Below, in pieces: positions 26,197 to 34,284 of a stretch of DNA of 64,000 nt (position 1 is its first letter; every line of letters starts with the position of its first letter). A model generated the notes under the pieces. It made no database searches and had not been told where the DNA came from. It was given only the letters and a program-made list of their open reading frames with translations. A program made the position numbers and the translations under genes. The stretch is from W0P28-013 sp051870755. Its GTDB lineage: Bacteria; Bacteroidota; Bacteroidia; Bacteroidales; Paludibacteraceae. Location: the NCBI GenBank assembly GCA_051870755.1, contig JBJECE010000036.1:1-64000 (forward strand). The letters are read 5' to 3'.

Positions 26197-26820
26197 TTAT
26201 TTTTCCTGTAAATCTTTATCCACCGAACGATGTACCCAGATGACGCACGCCACCAGAATCAACGCCATCGACGGCATCATCATCAAGCCGCAATTCACAT
26301 AGCCGGCATCGTACACGCATTGCGGAATAACCTGATAGCCCAACAACGTGCCGCTGCCAAGCAGTTCGCGGAAGAATGCCACAATAATCAGTATCAGCGC
26401 ATAGCCAACGCCGTTGCCCAAGCCGTCGAGAAACGAGTCCCACGGTTTGTTGCCCATGGCAAACGCCTCGAGTCGTCCCATCAAGATGCAGTTGGTGATA
26501 ATCAGACCGATATACACCGACAACTGCACGCTGACATCGTAAACATAGGCTTTCAGCACCTCGCTGACGATGGTTACCAACGCCGCCACCACCACCAATT
26601 GCACGATGATGCGCACGCTGCTCGGAATAGTGTTGCGAATGAGCGAAATGACCACATTGGCCAACGCCACAATGATGGTTACCGACAAGCCCATGACGAG
26701 AGCCGGTTTCAATTCCACCGTAACGGCCAACGCCGAGCAAATGCCCAAAACCTGCACGGCCACCGGATTGTTTTTGCTCAACGGGCCGAGCAATGTATTC
26801 AACAATTTTTCGTTTTTCAT
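26197..26820 (-). CDS. nqrD: Na+-translocating NADH:quinone oxidoreductase subunit D
   Basis: A 207-residue six-helix membrane subunit with LGPLSKNNPVAVQVLGICSAL at the start and GLIITNCILMGRLEAFAMGNKP in the middle, both typical of NqrD. It pairs with NqrE around the membrane Fe centre. Its ATG overlaps the nqrC stop codon (ATGA), so the two are translationally coupled. The next gene downstream is not nqrE but an AT-rich peptidase gene. Confidence 0.97.
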   Translation of the reverse strand: MKNEKLLNTLLGPLSKNNPVAVQVLGICSALAVTVELKPALVMGLSVTIIVALANVVISLIRNTIPSSVRIIVQLVVVAALVTIVSEVLKAYVYDVSVQLSVYIGLIITNCILMGRLEAFAMGNKPWDSFLDGLGNGVGYALILIIVAFFRELLGSGTLLGYQVIPQCVYDAGYVNCGLMMMPSMALILVACVIWVHRSVDKDLQEK

Positions 26821-27680
26821 ATCTCTTGTCCTCCAAATTCTTCGTTAGTAGTTTCTTCGGCCGGTGCCTGACGCAGGAACGGCTCGTACGCACCGATGCA
26901 CGATTTCAGCATGGTTTCTACACCTTTCGATGTGATGGTACCGCCCGAAATGGCATCCACCTGTTCCTGTCCGTCGGCCACTTGACCGGTTTTCATCACG
27001 CCAATCGACACAAACGCGCCATCGCGCATGATGTGTTTGCCCTCGAACTGTTGTTGAAATTTCGGTGTGGCGATGTTGGCACCAAGTCCCGGAGTTTCGC
27101 CGGCGTGCGAGAAATAGACGCCATACACCGTGTTTCTGTCGTCGTTGAGTGCGATGTAGCCCCAAATGGCGCCCCACAAACCGGCACCGTGCAGCGGAAT
27201 GATGTACTTTGTGGCACCATCAACTTTTGCCACATAGAGCGGCAGTTGGCCTTCGTCGGCTTTCACATCGAAGTCGATTACCGGATCGAGCGTGCGCACC
27301 ACTGTGCCGGCGGCATCGAGCAGATAGTAGTGTTCGATAGTGTTCGCATACGTTTCGGCGGCATCGCCTTGGGTCAAATCGACCGCAGGCAGCGAACTGA
27401 GAATCTGTTTTTTGGTGTCGAGTTTGACGTTGTCGTTTTGACGGTCTTTCAGTGCGCCCGACGTAACCGACAGCAGCAAAGCCACTATCACCACTATCAC
27501 GGTGGTAAAAATCAGAATGTAGGCATTGCTGTTTTTGTTCAACCCTTTTTTCGCGGGTTTGTCCTCGCCCACCGGTTCAAACTCCGATGCGGGCGCTTGA
27601 CACACGGGACATTTATCGGGGGCGGCATTGCCCTCGTGAATGTATCCGCAGACTTTACATCTAAATTTTTTTGTTGCCAT
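26817..27680 (-). CDS. nqrC: Rubredoxin-like domain fused to Na+-NQR subunit C
   Basis: A 287-residue protein. Residues 1-36 form a rubrerythrin-type rubredoxin-like domain with four metal Cys, Cys8 and Cys11 (CKVCGYIHEG) and Cys24 and Cys27 (CPVC). A charged linker follows, and from residue 47 the usual NqrC begins (LNKNSNAYILIFTTVIV is the normal N-terminal helix). The FMN-binding periplasmic domain ends with SGGTIT, where Thr248 is in the position that carries covalent FMN (the usual motif is SGAT or SGGT). NqrC passes electrons between flavins during Na+ pumping. The added domain would face the cytoplasm if topology is normal, and could bind an extra iron centre. The frame runs unbroken from the ATG at 27680. 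Confidence 0.95.
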   Translation of the reverse strand: MATKKFRCKVCGYIHEGNAAPDKCPVCQAPASEFEPVGEDKPAKKGLNKNSNAYILIFTTVIVVIVALLLSVTSGALKDRQNDNVKLDTKKQILSSLPAVDLTQGDAAETYANTIEHYYLLDAAGTVVRTLDPVIDFDVKADEGQLPLYVAKVDGATKYIIPLHGAGLWGAIWGYIALNDDRNTVYGVYFSHAGETPGLGANIATPKFQQQFEGKHIMRDGAFVSIGVMKTGQVADGQEQVDAISGGTITSKGVETMLKSCIGAYEPFLRQAPAEETTNEEFGGQEI

Positions 27681-27804
27681 AAATATTTGATTAAAAATTT
27701 CTAATTTTCAATATTATGTTTTTCAGTTCATTGCGTACTAAAAACATTACAAATGTTAATCATCAATTGTTATGCTGTAACTATTATCAACTAAACCATT
27801 CAAA

Positions 27805-28266
27805 CTAAAGTAAAAATCGCCTCCCGATACTATTTATAATGTTTTTGGGGCATTGTGCCAACAAAGAGTCCCTAATCTGTGTATCCGAATATGGGGCTGT
27901 TTCCCAACTTTTATAGAACGTATCATTGATTGTTATGGATGACGAACAATAGACATAATATGGTTTAGCGCCACCTACACGTTTAAGCGTAATTTGATAT
28001 AATGGATTTTCTCTTATACCTATTGTATCTATGTAGCGTTCCGTCATAATGGTAGGATAAACTCCAAAGGCATTTGCCTTGGCAACCATAGAAGTTAGAG
28101 TGTGTTTGGCTTTGTCTTGCGCATCCCAATACGATACAGCAATTGTATCACCTTCAGCATCAATATATATAGCATTACACCGCTCGTGATATTCTACATG
28201 ACACGACGACACAATCAGCACCATCAAACTAACAACTACTATGAAATAGATATTTCTGTTACTCAT
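27805..28266 (-). CDS. Small lipoprotein, tandem paralogue 2 of the nqrB-nqrC cassette
   Basis: A 153-residue lipoprotein with lipobox IVSSC (Cys22). It is clearly homologous to the protein at 28354-28884: both share GDxxxVSY, GAKPxYVY, INxxFYKxW, APYxxxQIRDSxLxQxP. No known family was recognised; proximity to a cysteine peptidase suggests an inhibitor or accessory role. Several starts are possible: 28341 (TTG), 28287 (ATG, inside the leftover of the peptidase tail) and 28266 (ATG), the last giving the cleanest lipoprotein signal. It is the last gene of the cassette, about 120 bases before nqrC, and is AT-rich. Confidence 0.8.
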   Translation of the reverse strand: MSNRNIYFIVVVSLMVLIVSSCHVEYHERCNAIYIDAEGDTIAVSYWDAQDKAKHTLTSMVAKANAFGVYPTIMTERYIDTIGIRENPLYQITLKRVGGAKPYYVYCSSSITINDTFYKSWETAPYSDTQIRDSLLAQCPKNIINSIGRRFLL

Positions 28267-28285
28267 AGTTAGTTTTCTAAGCATC

Positions 28286-28309
28286 ATGTAAATTCCAACA
28301 ATTATATTT
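28286..28309. repeat. Leftover of the peptidase 3' end from a tandem duplication
   Basis: These 24 bases are identical to 28886-28909, exactly 600 bases away, where they encode the C-terminal residues KYNCWNLH of the peptidase. Here the same frame continues KYNCWNLH then DA and stop, missing only the four residues YGWR. This shows that the second small lipoprotein gene arose by duplicating the first together with the end of the peptidase gene. Confidence 0.85.
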
Positions 28310-28353
28310 TGTCTATGGTTATCCAAAACAATCGGTATCAATTCCGTATCTAC

Positions 28354-28884
28354 TTAATCGTTTATTGTAATATTGATGTTTGTAAAAGTTGGAGCTACAA
28401 AAGCACTTCCCTTTATAGCGTGTGTTTGATTGTCATCAAATACTAAAATTTTTTCAGGTTGTTGTGATAATATGGAGTCTCTTATCTGACAATGTGGATA
28501 TGGAGCATCTGCCCATTGTTTATAAAATTTTTGATTGATCCACAAATATGGATGATAATAGACATAAAAAGGTTTAGCGCCACATGTACGTGTAACACTA
28601 AAATATGCGGCATAATCATCACCGTTCTTTTGTGTTCCCGTATGTTGATATACCCGACCTAAAATTACAGATGCAAGCGAATTTTCTATCATGGTATCCC
28701 GTTCAACGCCATCGCCACCACGGTCAAACTCCGTGATATACGATACGTTTAACGCATCTCCTTCACTATCTAAAACGATAGTATTTTCTGTTTCGAGCCA
28801 TTCCGGTTCGCAAGCACTCAACACAAGTGCTGTACCAGCTAACCATATTAAATATTTTAAATCACTCTGCATCACGCCAACCAT
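28354..28884 (-). CDS. Small lipoprotein, tandem paralogue 1 of the nqrB-nqrC cassette
   Basis: A 176-residue lipoprotein with lipobox VLSAC (Cys25) and an acidic, aromatic mature part (GAKPFYVYYHPYLWINQKFYKQW). It is homologous to the next gene, 27805-28266, and starts 23 bases inside the end of the peptidase gene 28862-30397, so the three are one translation unit. A peptidase-inhibitor role, as for Spi-type inhibitors next to C10 peptidases, is an inference from arrangement; no inhibitor motif is certain. Confidence 0.83.
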   Translation of the reverse strand: MVGVMQSDLKYLIWLAGTALVLSACEPEWLETENTIVLDSEGDALNVSYITEFDRGGDGVERDTMIENSLASVILGRVYQHTGTQKNGDDYAAYFSVTRTCGAKPFYVYYHPYLWINQKFYKQWADAPYPHCQIRDSILSQQPEKILVFDDNQTHAIKGSAFVAPTFTNINITIND

Positions 28885-30397
28885 AATGTAAATTCCAACA
28901 ATTATATTTCTTCCAATAAGGATAATACCCCTGATATCTCATATAAGCCCCATTGTCGGCAACCAAAAAGAATTTATCTTTTTTCATTCCTGATTGAGTT
29001 TTATTATATGTTGTACCAATACCTGCCCAATAGTGCGCACCATCACAAATAATAATTGGTTCATTATAATCTTGTATCCATTTAATAGGACAACAATTAA
29101 AAACCATTCGACATCTTGCTCCTACAGCAGTTGATAACCCAATATTCATGCCAGATTGTGTTAATGGACATCCGAGATTCGATTCCCACAATGTTTCATC
29201 GTGCCATAACTTATATAAACCTCCATCACATTGTGGACTATAAGAATCAACCATATCACAATCATTATACTCATAAAACGCATAAGAATAAGTAGCATCA
29301 TACTGAAAACATTCTAACAAAGAAGGTTGATTACCAAAAATTGGTATATAGACACTCCCATAATAAGAATATTTACCTCTATACAACCAACACATTGCAG
29401 AGGGTCCACAATCACCTCGCCAACGTGTAAATCGTAATTCATTATTGGTATATTCTTGAATAAAATAACTATAAGTTTCTAGGATAGCAGTTAGATTATT
29501 TTCGATGATCATATAATCGGATGCTGATAAGGTGAAATATACTGCTGTATCAGTATCATATTGTTGTTCATACATCCAATAATTCATATTTGAATCAATA
29601 TACTCCTCAATTCTTGACAATGCAACACTAAAAGGTATTGGAGAAATATTATTTTCTTCATTATCTGCCAAATACTCATTATAATCATCAAGCATCATCG
29701 GTTCGTCCTCTGCCATTATATTAGCTAAATTCTGTAAGTTATTTATAACATAAGGATGAGTTGGTATATCAAAATTTGATATTTCTAGTTCACCTTCTGC
29801 CGTCAGTTTATAATATTCACCCGTACCTACGCTCCCATAATAAACGGAAGGATACTGTCCTATAAATCTATCATACCATACATCATAATTACCATAAGAC
29901 ACAGCTCCTACATAAGCTATCAACTCTTCGTGTATGGGTCGCGCATATACTGTGATTATTGTAAGAACTTGTTCTCCCCATGTAATAGCAAATTCATAAT
30001 AATATGGCACACCCTCATAATCATACACAACTACCGGCCTATTCGATATAGATAAGGTTAGCGGCTTTCTTTCAAATAACTGCATAAGCGTGATTTCCCG
30101 ATAAGGGATATCACCATTCCACAGCATAGAAGAGCGCAAAAACTCAATAAAAGCACGCTTGCGGGCAAATTTATAATCAAGAATAGTTTCCGAATTATTG
30201 CGTCTTAAACGCTCTAATGTACTTGTGTCACAAAACTGAATATTATATAATTCATTTTGACCGTCATCATCATTATTCCAAGCACATTTAGCATGTATTT
30301 GCGAATAACGTGATTGCTCTGTCTGTAAAGAATCTTCAGAGCAAGCCGTACACAAAAACACGATAAATAATCCTATCAGAAACTTTTTAATCATCAA
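28862..30397 (-). CDS. Papain-like cysteine peptidase lipoprotein, nqrB-nqrC cassette
   Basis: A 511-residue predicted secreted peptidase, lipobox LCTAC (Cys19). A long pro-region (about 30-310) includes YYYEFAITWGEQVLTIITVYA and YPSVYYGSVG, paralleling the other peptidase. The catalytic part has Cys330 in RWRGDCGPSAMCWLYRGKY, His455 in DGAHYWAGIGT and Asp481-Asn482 in LVADNGAY, followed by YPYWKKYNCWNLHYGW. Both active-site order and surrounding words match the protein at 24793-26190, so the two cassettes carry related enzymes. It could be assigned to C10-like peptidases or to a sister papain-fold family. The gene is AT-rich and lies 67 bases downstream of nqrB's partner end, in the nqr direction. 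Confidence 0.85.
   Translation of the reverse strand: MMIKKFLIGLFIVFLCTACSEDSLQTEQSRYSQIHAKCAWNNDDDGQNELYNIQFCDTSTLERLRRNNSETILDYKFARKRAFIEFLRSSMLWNGDIPYREITLMQLFERKPLTLSISNRPVVVYDYEGVPYYYEFAITWGEQVLTIITVYARPIHEELIAYVGAVSYGNYDVWYDRFIGQYPSVYYGSVGTGEYYKLTAEGELEISNFDIPTHPYVINNLQNLANIMAEDEPMMLDDYNEYLADNEENNISPIPFSVALSRIEEYIDSNMNYWMYEQQYDTDTAVYFTLSASDYMIIENNLTAILETYSYFIQEYTNNELRFTRWRGDCGPSAMCWLYRGKYSYYGSVYIPIFGNQPSLLECFQYDATYSYAFYEYNDCDMVDSYSPQCDGGLYKLWHDETLWESNLGCPLTQSGMNIGLSTAVGARCRMVFNCCPIKWIQDYNEPIIICDGAHYWAGIGTTYNKTQSGMKKDKFFLVADNGAYMRYQGYYPYWKKYNCWNLHYGWRDAE
28886..28909. repeat. Source copy of the 24-base duplicated segment
   Basis: This is within the 3' end of the peptidase gene and identical to 28286-28309. 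The exact 600-base offset defines the duplication unit of peptidase tail plus small lipoprotein gene. Confidence 0.85.
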
Positions 30398-30464
30398 AAT
30401 TGTAAAGGTTGTATCCTTTGTACGATCCTTATTGAGGCGAATTTGTGTTGTTATTACAAAATTC

Positions 30465-31664
30465 CTATTTCGTTGCGCGTTTTAGGCGTTTTTTGATGTT
30501 GGATTGCACGACACACCAATCGATGAGGCAGCCGAAGACGTTCATCAGCAGGATGGCGAGCATCATACCTTCGGGATAACCGGGGTTGAGCACGCGCACC
30601 ACAATGGCTACAACGCCAATCAGCAAGCCATAAATCCACTTACCGACTTCGGTGCGTGCAGCAGTTACAGGGTCGGTGGCCATGAACACGGCGCCGAACG
30701 CAAAACCGCCCAACACCAAATGCTCGTACCAAGGCAGGTGTGCAATGGCCGTGTCGGGGCCCCACAAGTTGAACGCCAAAGCCGTGAGTGCACCGCCGGT
30801 AAATACGGACAGCATGATTTTCCAACTTGCCACGCCCGTTGCAATCAGCACGATGGCACCAAGCAGAATGGCCAAAGTCGAAGTCTCGCCCACCGATCCG
30901 GGAATCCAGCCGATGAAAGCATCCCAAAAGCCTATCGGGTTGCCCAAAACATCGTGCAAAGCCGTGTCGCTCGTAGCCGATGTGGCAAGTTGTCCGAGCG
31001 GCGTCGCGCCCGAATAGCCATCGACAGCGTTGCCGGCGCCCCACCAGAAGGCATCGCGAGTGCGTACAAACACTTGGTCGCCCGACATTTTGGTCGGATA
31101 GGCAAAGAACAAGAATGCACGCGTGATGAGCGCCACGTTGAAAATGTTGTAACCCGTGCCGCCAAACACCTCTTTGGCGAAGATGACAGCAAAGGCCGTA
31201 GCAACAGCCACCATCCACAGCGGCGTGTCGATAGGCACAATGAGCGGAATGAGGAAACCGGTAACGAAGAAACCTTCAGCCACCTCTTCGTGTTTCAGTT
31301 GTGCAATGACAATTTCGATGCCCAAGCCGACGATGTAGGCCACCAGCAAGGTAGGCAACACAGCCAACAGGCCGAAAGCAAATTGTTCCCAAAATCCGGC
31401 ATCTACGCCAATGGCACGGAAGTGTTGATAACCCACATTCCACATGCCGAACAGCATGGCCGGAATCAGCGCAATGATCACCGTAATCATGGTGCGTTTC
31501 GTATCGATGGCATCGTGTATGTGCGCACCGGTTTTCTTGGCAGTTTCGTTCGGGACGAACAAAAATGTTTCCACCGCATCGAACAGCGAGTGCAGCGGTG
31601 CCAACTTGCCGCCTTCGGAGAAGGTCGGTTTCACTTTATCTACAAGTTTTTTTACGAAATTCAT
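30465..31664 (-). CDS. nqrB: Na+-translocating NADH:quinone oxidoreductase subunit B
   Basis: A 399-residue membrane subunit with about ten helices. SGAT at 218-221 (VDGYSGATPLGQL) carries the Thr that binds FMN covalently (Thr221). NIFNVALITRAFLFF and GGFAFGAVFMATDPVTAA are typical NqrB segments. It holds riboflavin and FMN and takes part in quinone reduction and Na+ transfer. It lies 25 bases after nqrA. In other bacteria nqrC follows directly; here about 2.7 kb of foreign-looking genes intervene. Confidence 0.97.
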   Translation of the reverse strand: MNFVKKLVDKVKPTFSEGGKLAPLHSLFDAVETFLFVPNETAKKTGAHIHDAIDTKRTMITVIIALIPAMLFGMWNVGYQHFRAIGVDAGFWEQFAFGLLAVLPTLLVAYIVGLGIEIVIAQLKHEEVAEGFFVTGFLIPLIVPIDTPLWMVAVATAFAVIFAKEVFGGTGYNIFNVALITRAFLFFAYPTKMSGDQVFVRTRDAFWWGAGNAVDGYSGATPLGQLATSATSDTALHDVLGNPIGFWDAFIGWIPGSVGETSTLAILLGAIVLIATGVASWKIMLSVFTGGALTALAFNLWGPDTAIAHLPWYEHLVLGGFAFGAVFMATDPVTAARTEVGKWIYGLLIGVVAIVVRVLNPGYPEGMMLAILLMNVFGCLIDWCVVQSNIKKRLKRATK

Positions 31665-31689
31665 ATCTCAACAATTTTTCATTAGCCGA

Positions 31690-33045
31690 TTATTCGAGTT
31701 CTTTACGCATATAGTCCAACGCCTCGCGCACGATGGTTTGCAGTTCCAATTTCGATGTGCAGACATATTCGCACAAAGCGAAATCTTCGGGTGCCACTTC
31801 GTAAGCGCCGAGTTGTTCCATTTTGTCCAAATTTTTGGCTATCATGGCTTTGACGAGTTGTTCGGGCATGATATCCATCGGGAACACCTTTTCGTATTCG
31901 CCACTAACCACGATGGCGCGCCGTCCGCCCAGAATGCGGGCGTCGTAGTCGTAGTGTACGCCAAAGCGTGTCAGGAATCGTTGCCACGGATAACTGAGGC
32001 TGTTGCTGAACTTGTGGAAACGCGGCAGTATCCAGCCAAACATTTCGTTGGCTTCGTCGCCTTCGGCAATGGCGCTGACCACGCCGGCAAACGGGCTTAA
32101 AACGGCATCGGCGTCGGCTTGCGTGCCGGTCAGCACGTTGCCATTGACCACGCGCACTTTGATGCCGCGGCTCAAGTCGCAATTCACGATGGCGGCCACG
32201 GCCGTTCCCGACACGGTTTGCACATAGGCCGGTTCCAGCACTTCGGGTCCGGCGACGGCTATGGTACGCGTCATATCGAGTTGGCCGGTGCGTGCGAAAT
32301 GTCCTAGCAAAGCTACATCCTGCACGTTCATCGTCCAAACCGTTTCGCCTTTGTTTACCGGATTCAGGTGGTTGATTTGCACGCCGACATTGCCTGCCGG
32401 ATGTGCGCCTACAAATTCGGTGATTTCAACATCGTTCATATTGCGCAATTCGGCCGATGTATCGGGCGATACCGAATAATAGACTTTGCCATCGGTGAGT
32501 TTGGCCAGCACCGACAAGCCGTTTTGCACGTCGGCCGCACGGCCTTTCAGCACGAAGTTGTAGTCGGGAGCCAACGGAGCGGTATCGAACGCCGACACGA
32601 AGATGGCCTTCGGCGTTGTTTCGGGATTGGCTACCACGTCGTAAGGACGTTGGCGAATGAGTGCGCCAAAACCGGCTGTCAGCACGGCGTCGAGCAGTTG
32701 TGCGCGTTCGGCCGCCAAGTCGATTTTCGGCAGCGTTTCATTGGTTTGTTTACCATCGCGTTGTACGGCTACATAGAGCAATTTGCGTCGTTCGCCACGC
32801 GCCACTTCGACCACCGTTCCGCTGACGGGCGAAGTAATTTTCAATGTCGGACGGTTTTTGTCAAACAGAATAACGCTGCCGACTTTGACGGCATCGCCTT
32901 CTTTGACTGCCACTTTCGGGGTGATGCCATGGTAATCGTCGGGAACGATTTTGACCACGTCGGGCTGTGTCATCGAAACGACACGCAACTCGGCACGGCC
33001 ATCCATGACAATGTCCAACCCTTTTTTCAGTTTAATCGTTTTCAT
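31690..33045 (-). CDS. nqrA: Na+-translocating NADH:quinone oxidoreductase subunit A
   Basis: A 451-residue peripheral subunit. It begins MKTIKLKKGLDIVMDGRAEL, has the biotinyl-lipoyl-like VKEGDAVKVGSVILFDK and SPVSGTVVEVARGERRKLLYV near 45-95, and the NqrA body with GAHPAGNVGVQINHLNPV. NqrA has been linked to quinone binding. It is the first gene of the nqr cluster, with a promoter about 70 bases upstream. Confidence 0.97.
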   Translation of the reverse strand: MKTIKLKKGLDIVMDGRAELRVVSMTQPDVVKIVPDDYHGITPKVAVKEGDAVKVGSVILFDKNRPTLKITSPVSGTVVEVARGERRKLLYVAVQRDGKQTNETLPKIDLAAERAQLLDAVLTAGFGALIRQRPYDVVANPETTPKAIFVSAFDTAPLAPDYNFVLKGRAADVQNGLSVLAKLTDGKVYYSVSPDTSAELRNMNDVEITEFVGAHPAGNVGVQINHLNPVNKGETVWTMNVQDVALLGHFARTGQLDMTRTIAVAGPEVLEPAYVQTVSGTAVAAIVNCDLSRGIKVRVVNGNVLTGTQADADAVLSPFAGVVSAIAEGDEANEMFGWILPRFHKFSNSLSYPWQRFLTRFGVHYDYDARILGGRRAIVVSGEYEKVFPMDIMPEQLVKAMIAKNLDKMEQLGAYEVAPEDFALCEYVCTSKLELQTIVREALDYMRKELE

Positions 33046-33111
33046 ATCGTTGTTTTTGAGAATAAAAATCGCAACAAATGCGCAGTTTTGTAAACCGCAG
33101 TTTTTAGCGGC

Positions 33112-33145
33112 GCAAAGTTACTGTTTTTTTATCAATTTTGCAATA
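33112..33145. repeat. 34-base direct repeat, copy at the nqrA promoter
   Basis: The sequence beginning GCAAAGTTACTG and ending TTTTGCAATA is identical, base for base, to 34285-34318. It contains the -7 and -33 region of the nqrA promoter on the minus strand. The two copies bracket the AbiEii-like module. No other copy was noticed in the window. Confidence 0.92.
33113..33144 (-). promoter_or_regulatory. Promoter of the nqr cluster
   Basis: The minus strand reads ATTG, 20 bases, TAACTTTG: a full -7 match and a three-of-four -33 match. Transcription would start near 33106, with a leader of about 60 bases before nqrA. The remaining gene-free bases up to 33291 show no further clear signal. Confidence 0.68.
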
Positions 33146-33291
33146 AAAAAACTTCGGTTCTTTAGCAAATTATTTGAAAATCGTTTTTCCCTGCCACCAC
33201 TTTGTCGGAAAGTGCATGTTACATCTTATGCAAAACGACGGCAGCCCCATGCACATGCATGAGCCTGCCGAGTAATTTTGAAGGCTGTGGT

Positions 33292-33933
33292 TTACGTCAA
33301 TATCACTGCACGCAAATAATTTTCGATTTCTTTTGCGGTAACGGCATATTTCGGCTGCATTTGTCTGAAGTTGTCATCTATGGCAAAACGTGCGCCATCG
33401 GTGAGCATTGCGTATAAATTTTTGGTATGCAACAAATGCCCTGAATATTTTAATGCTGCGTCCACCATGGCATGAAAATCGACGCCGGCTTGCAACAAAG
33501 AGTAGATATCGTAATAATCGCGGAAAGTGGTGCGGCGCATCATGACCTCCATCTTCATTGCGCCAATCGCAAGTAAATCAGCCACATAAAGATTATTGGC
33601 AACACACATTGGCGCCGACACAGGCGAATAGCGCGGACTCGCATAGAACGAAACTTTAACACCCGACACAATGAACTCGACATGGTCAATATCCATCAGA
33701 TTCATGTGCTCAATAGGAGCAATGGTTGTTAATTCCTGTTGAATTTTATACCAATCCACTATCATTTTTTCGGCTTTGCATGTGCGCCATCGCATAAAAT
33801 CCAAGTCCTCGCTTTGCCGGTTCTCTATTTGCAGCGACAACGCCGTTCCTCCAACCAAAATATATGGTTTGATACATTCTAATCGAGAAATTTTGTCGAA
33901 AATGCTGCCCGTATGTGGTGCCAGACCTAACAT
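33292..33933 (-). CDS. AbiEii/AbiGii-like nucleotidyltransferase (toxin-type)
   Basis: A 213-residue protein with the minimal nucleotidyltransferase motif LVGGTALSLQ followed by SEDLDFM, the GG and DxD elements of the AbiEii family. Later it has VSFYAS, ADLLAIGAMKMEVMMRRTTFRDYYDIYSLL, where AbiEii relatives usually have KxxALxxRxxxRDxxDL. In characterised AbiE systems this partner is the toxin of a type IV toxin-antitoxin and phage-defence pair. The frame is open to 34071, but the ATG at 33933 overlaps the upstream gene's stop by seven bases and gives the usual domain start. It is probably cytoplasmic. Confidence 0.88.
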   Translation of the reverse strand: MLGLAPHTGSIFDKISRLECIKPYILVGGTALSLQIENRQSEDLDFMRWRTCKAEKMIVDWYKIQQELTTIAPIEHMNLMDIDHVEFIVSGVKVSFYASPRYSPVSAPMCVANNLYVADLLAIGAMKMEVMMRRTTFRDYYDIYSLLQAGVDFHAMVDAALKYSGHLLHTKNLYAMLTDGARFAIDDNFRQMQPKYAVTAKEIENYLRAVILT

Positions 33934-34262
33934 GATAGTCGTTGATTCAGAAGACGCGTTTCTTGAGTCTTGAGATAGGTGTCGGGATTTTTGATTCGAA
34001 AATAATACCATGCCAAGAAGCGGTTGAGTGTTTTCAGATACGCGCCTTGCGGCACCATGCGCTGCATCCACACTTGTTTTATCTTTTTACGCCCGTAGAG
34101 CCCAAAAAGTTGGTTTATCTCCTGCAAGTCCAAATATATCAGCACTTTTTCGATGAGTTGTTCGTCGGTGGTGTCATCCCACGAGTCGGCAGCATACGAC
34201 CAAAAGCAATTCGCCGCTTTCAGTTTAAGCATCAAGTTATGTCTAATCTCCTTTTTAGTCAT
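33927..34262 (-). CDS. Partner protein of the AbiEii-like gene (DUF6922-like)
   Basis: A 111-residue basic protein. It begins MTKKEIRHNLMLKLKAANCFWSYA and contains FGLYGRKKIKQVWMQRMVPQ, a pattern seen in small proteins encoded before AbiEii-like nucleotidyltransferases in Bacteroidota. An antitoxin or regulator role is inferred from position. The start is set by the promoter: the ATG at 34283 lies only two bases after the -7 element, upstream of any transcript start, so the ATG at 34262 is used. Its TAG stop overlaps the next gene's ATG, coupling the two. Confidence 0.8.
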   Translation of the reverse strand: MTKKEIRHNLMLKLKAANCFWSYAADSWDDTTDEQLIEKVLIYLDLQEINQLFGLYGRKKIKQVWMQRMVPQGAYLKTLNRFLAWYYFRIKNPDTYLKTQETRLLNQRLSC

Positions 34263-34284
34263 CGCACTCCGAACCTTTGACATT

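Noticed and set aside
33934..34071. N-terminal extension of the AbiEii-like protein up to 34071
   Set aside because: It would overlap most of the partner gene in another frame and carries no nucleotidyltransferase sequence; the ATG at 33933 gives the usual short overlap.
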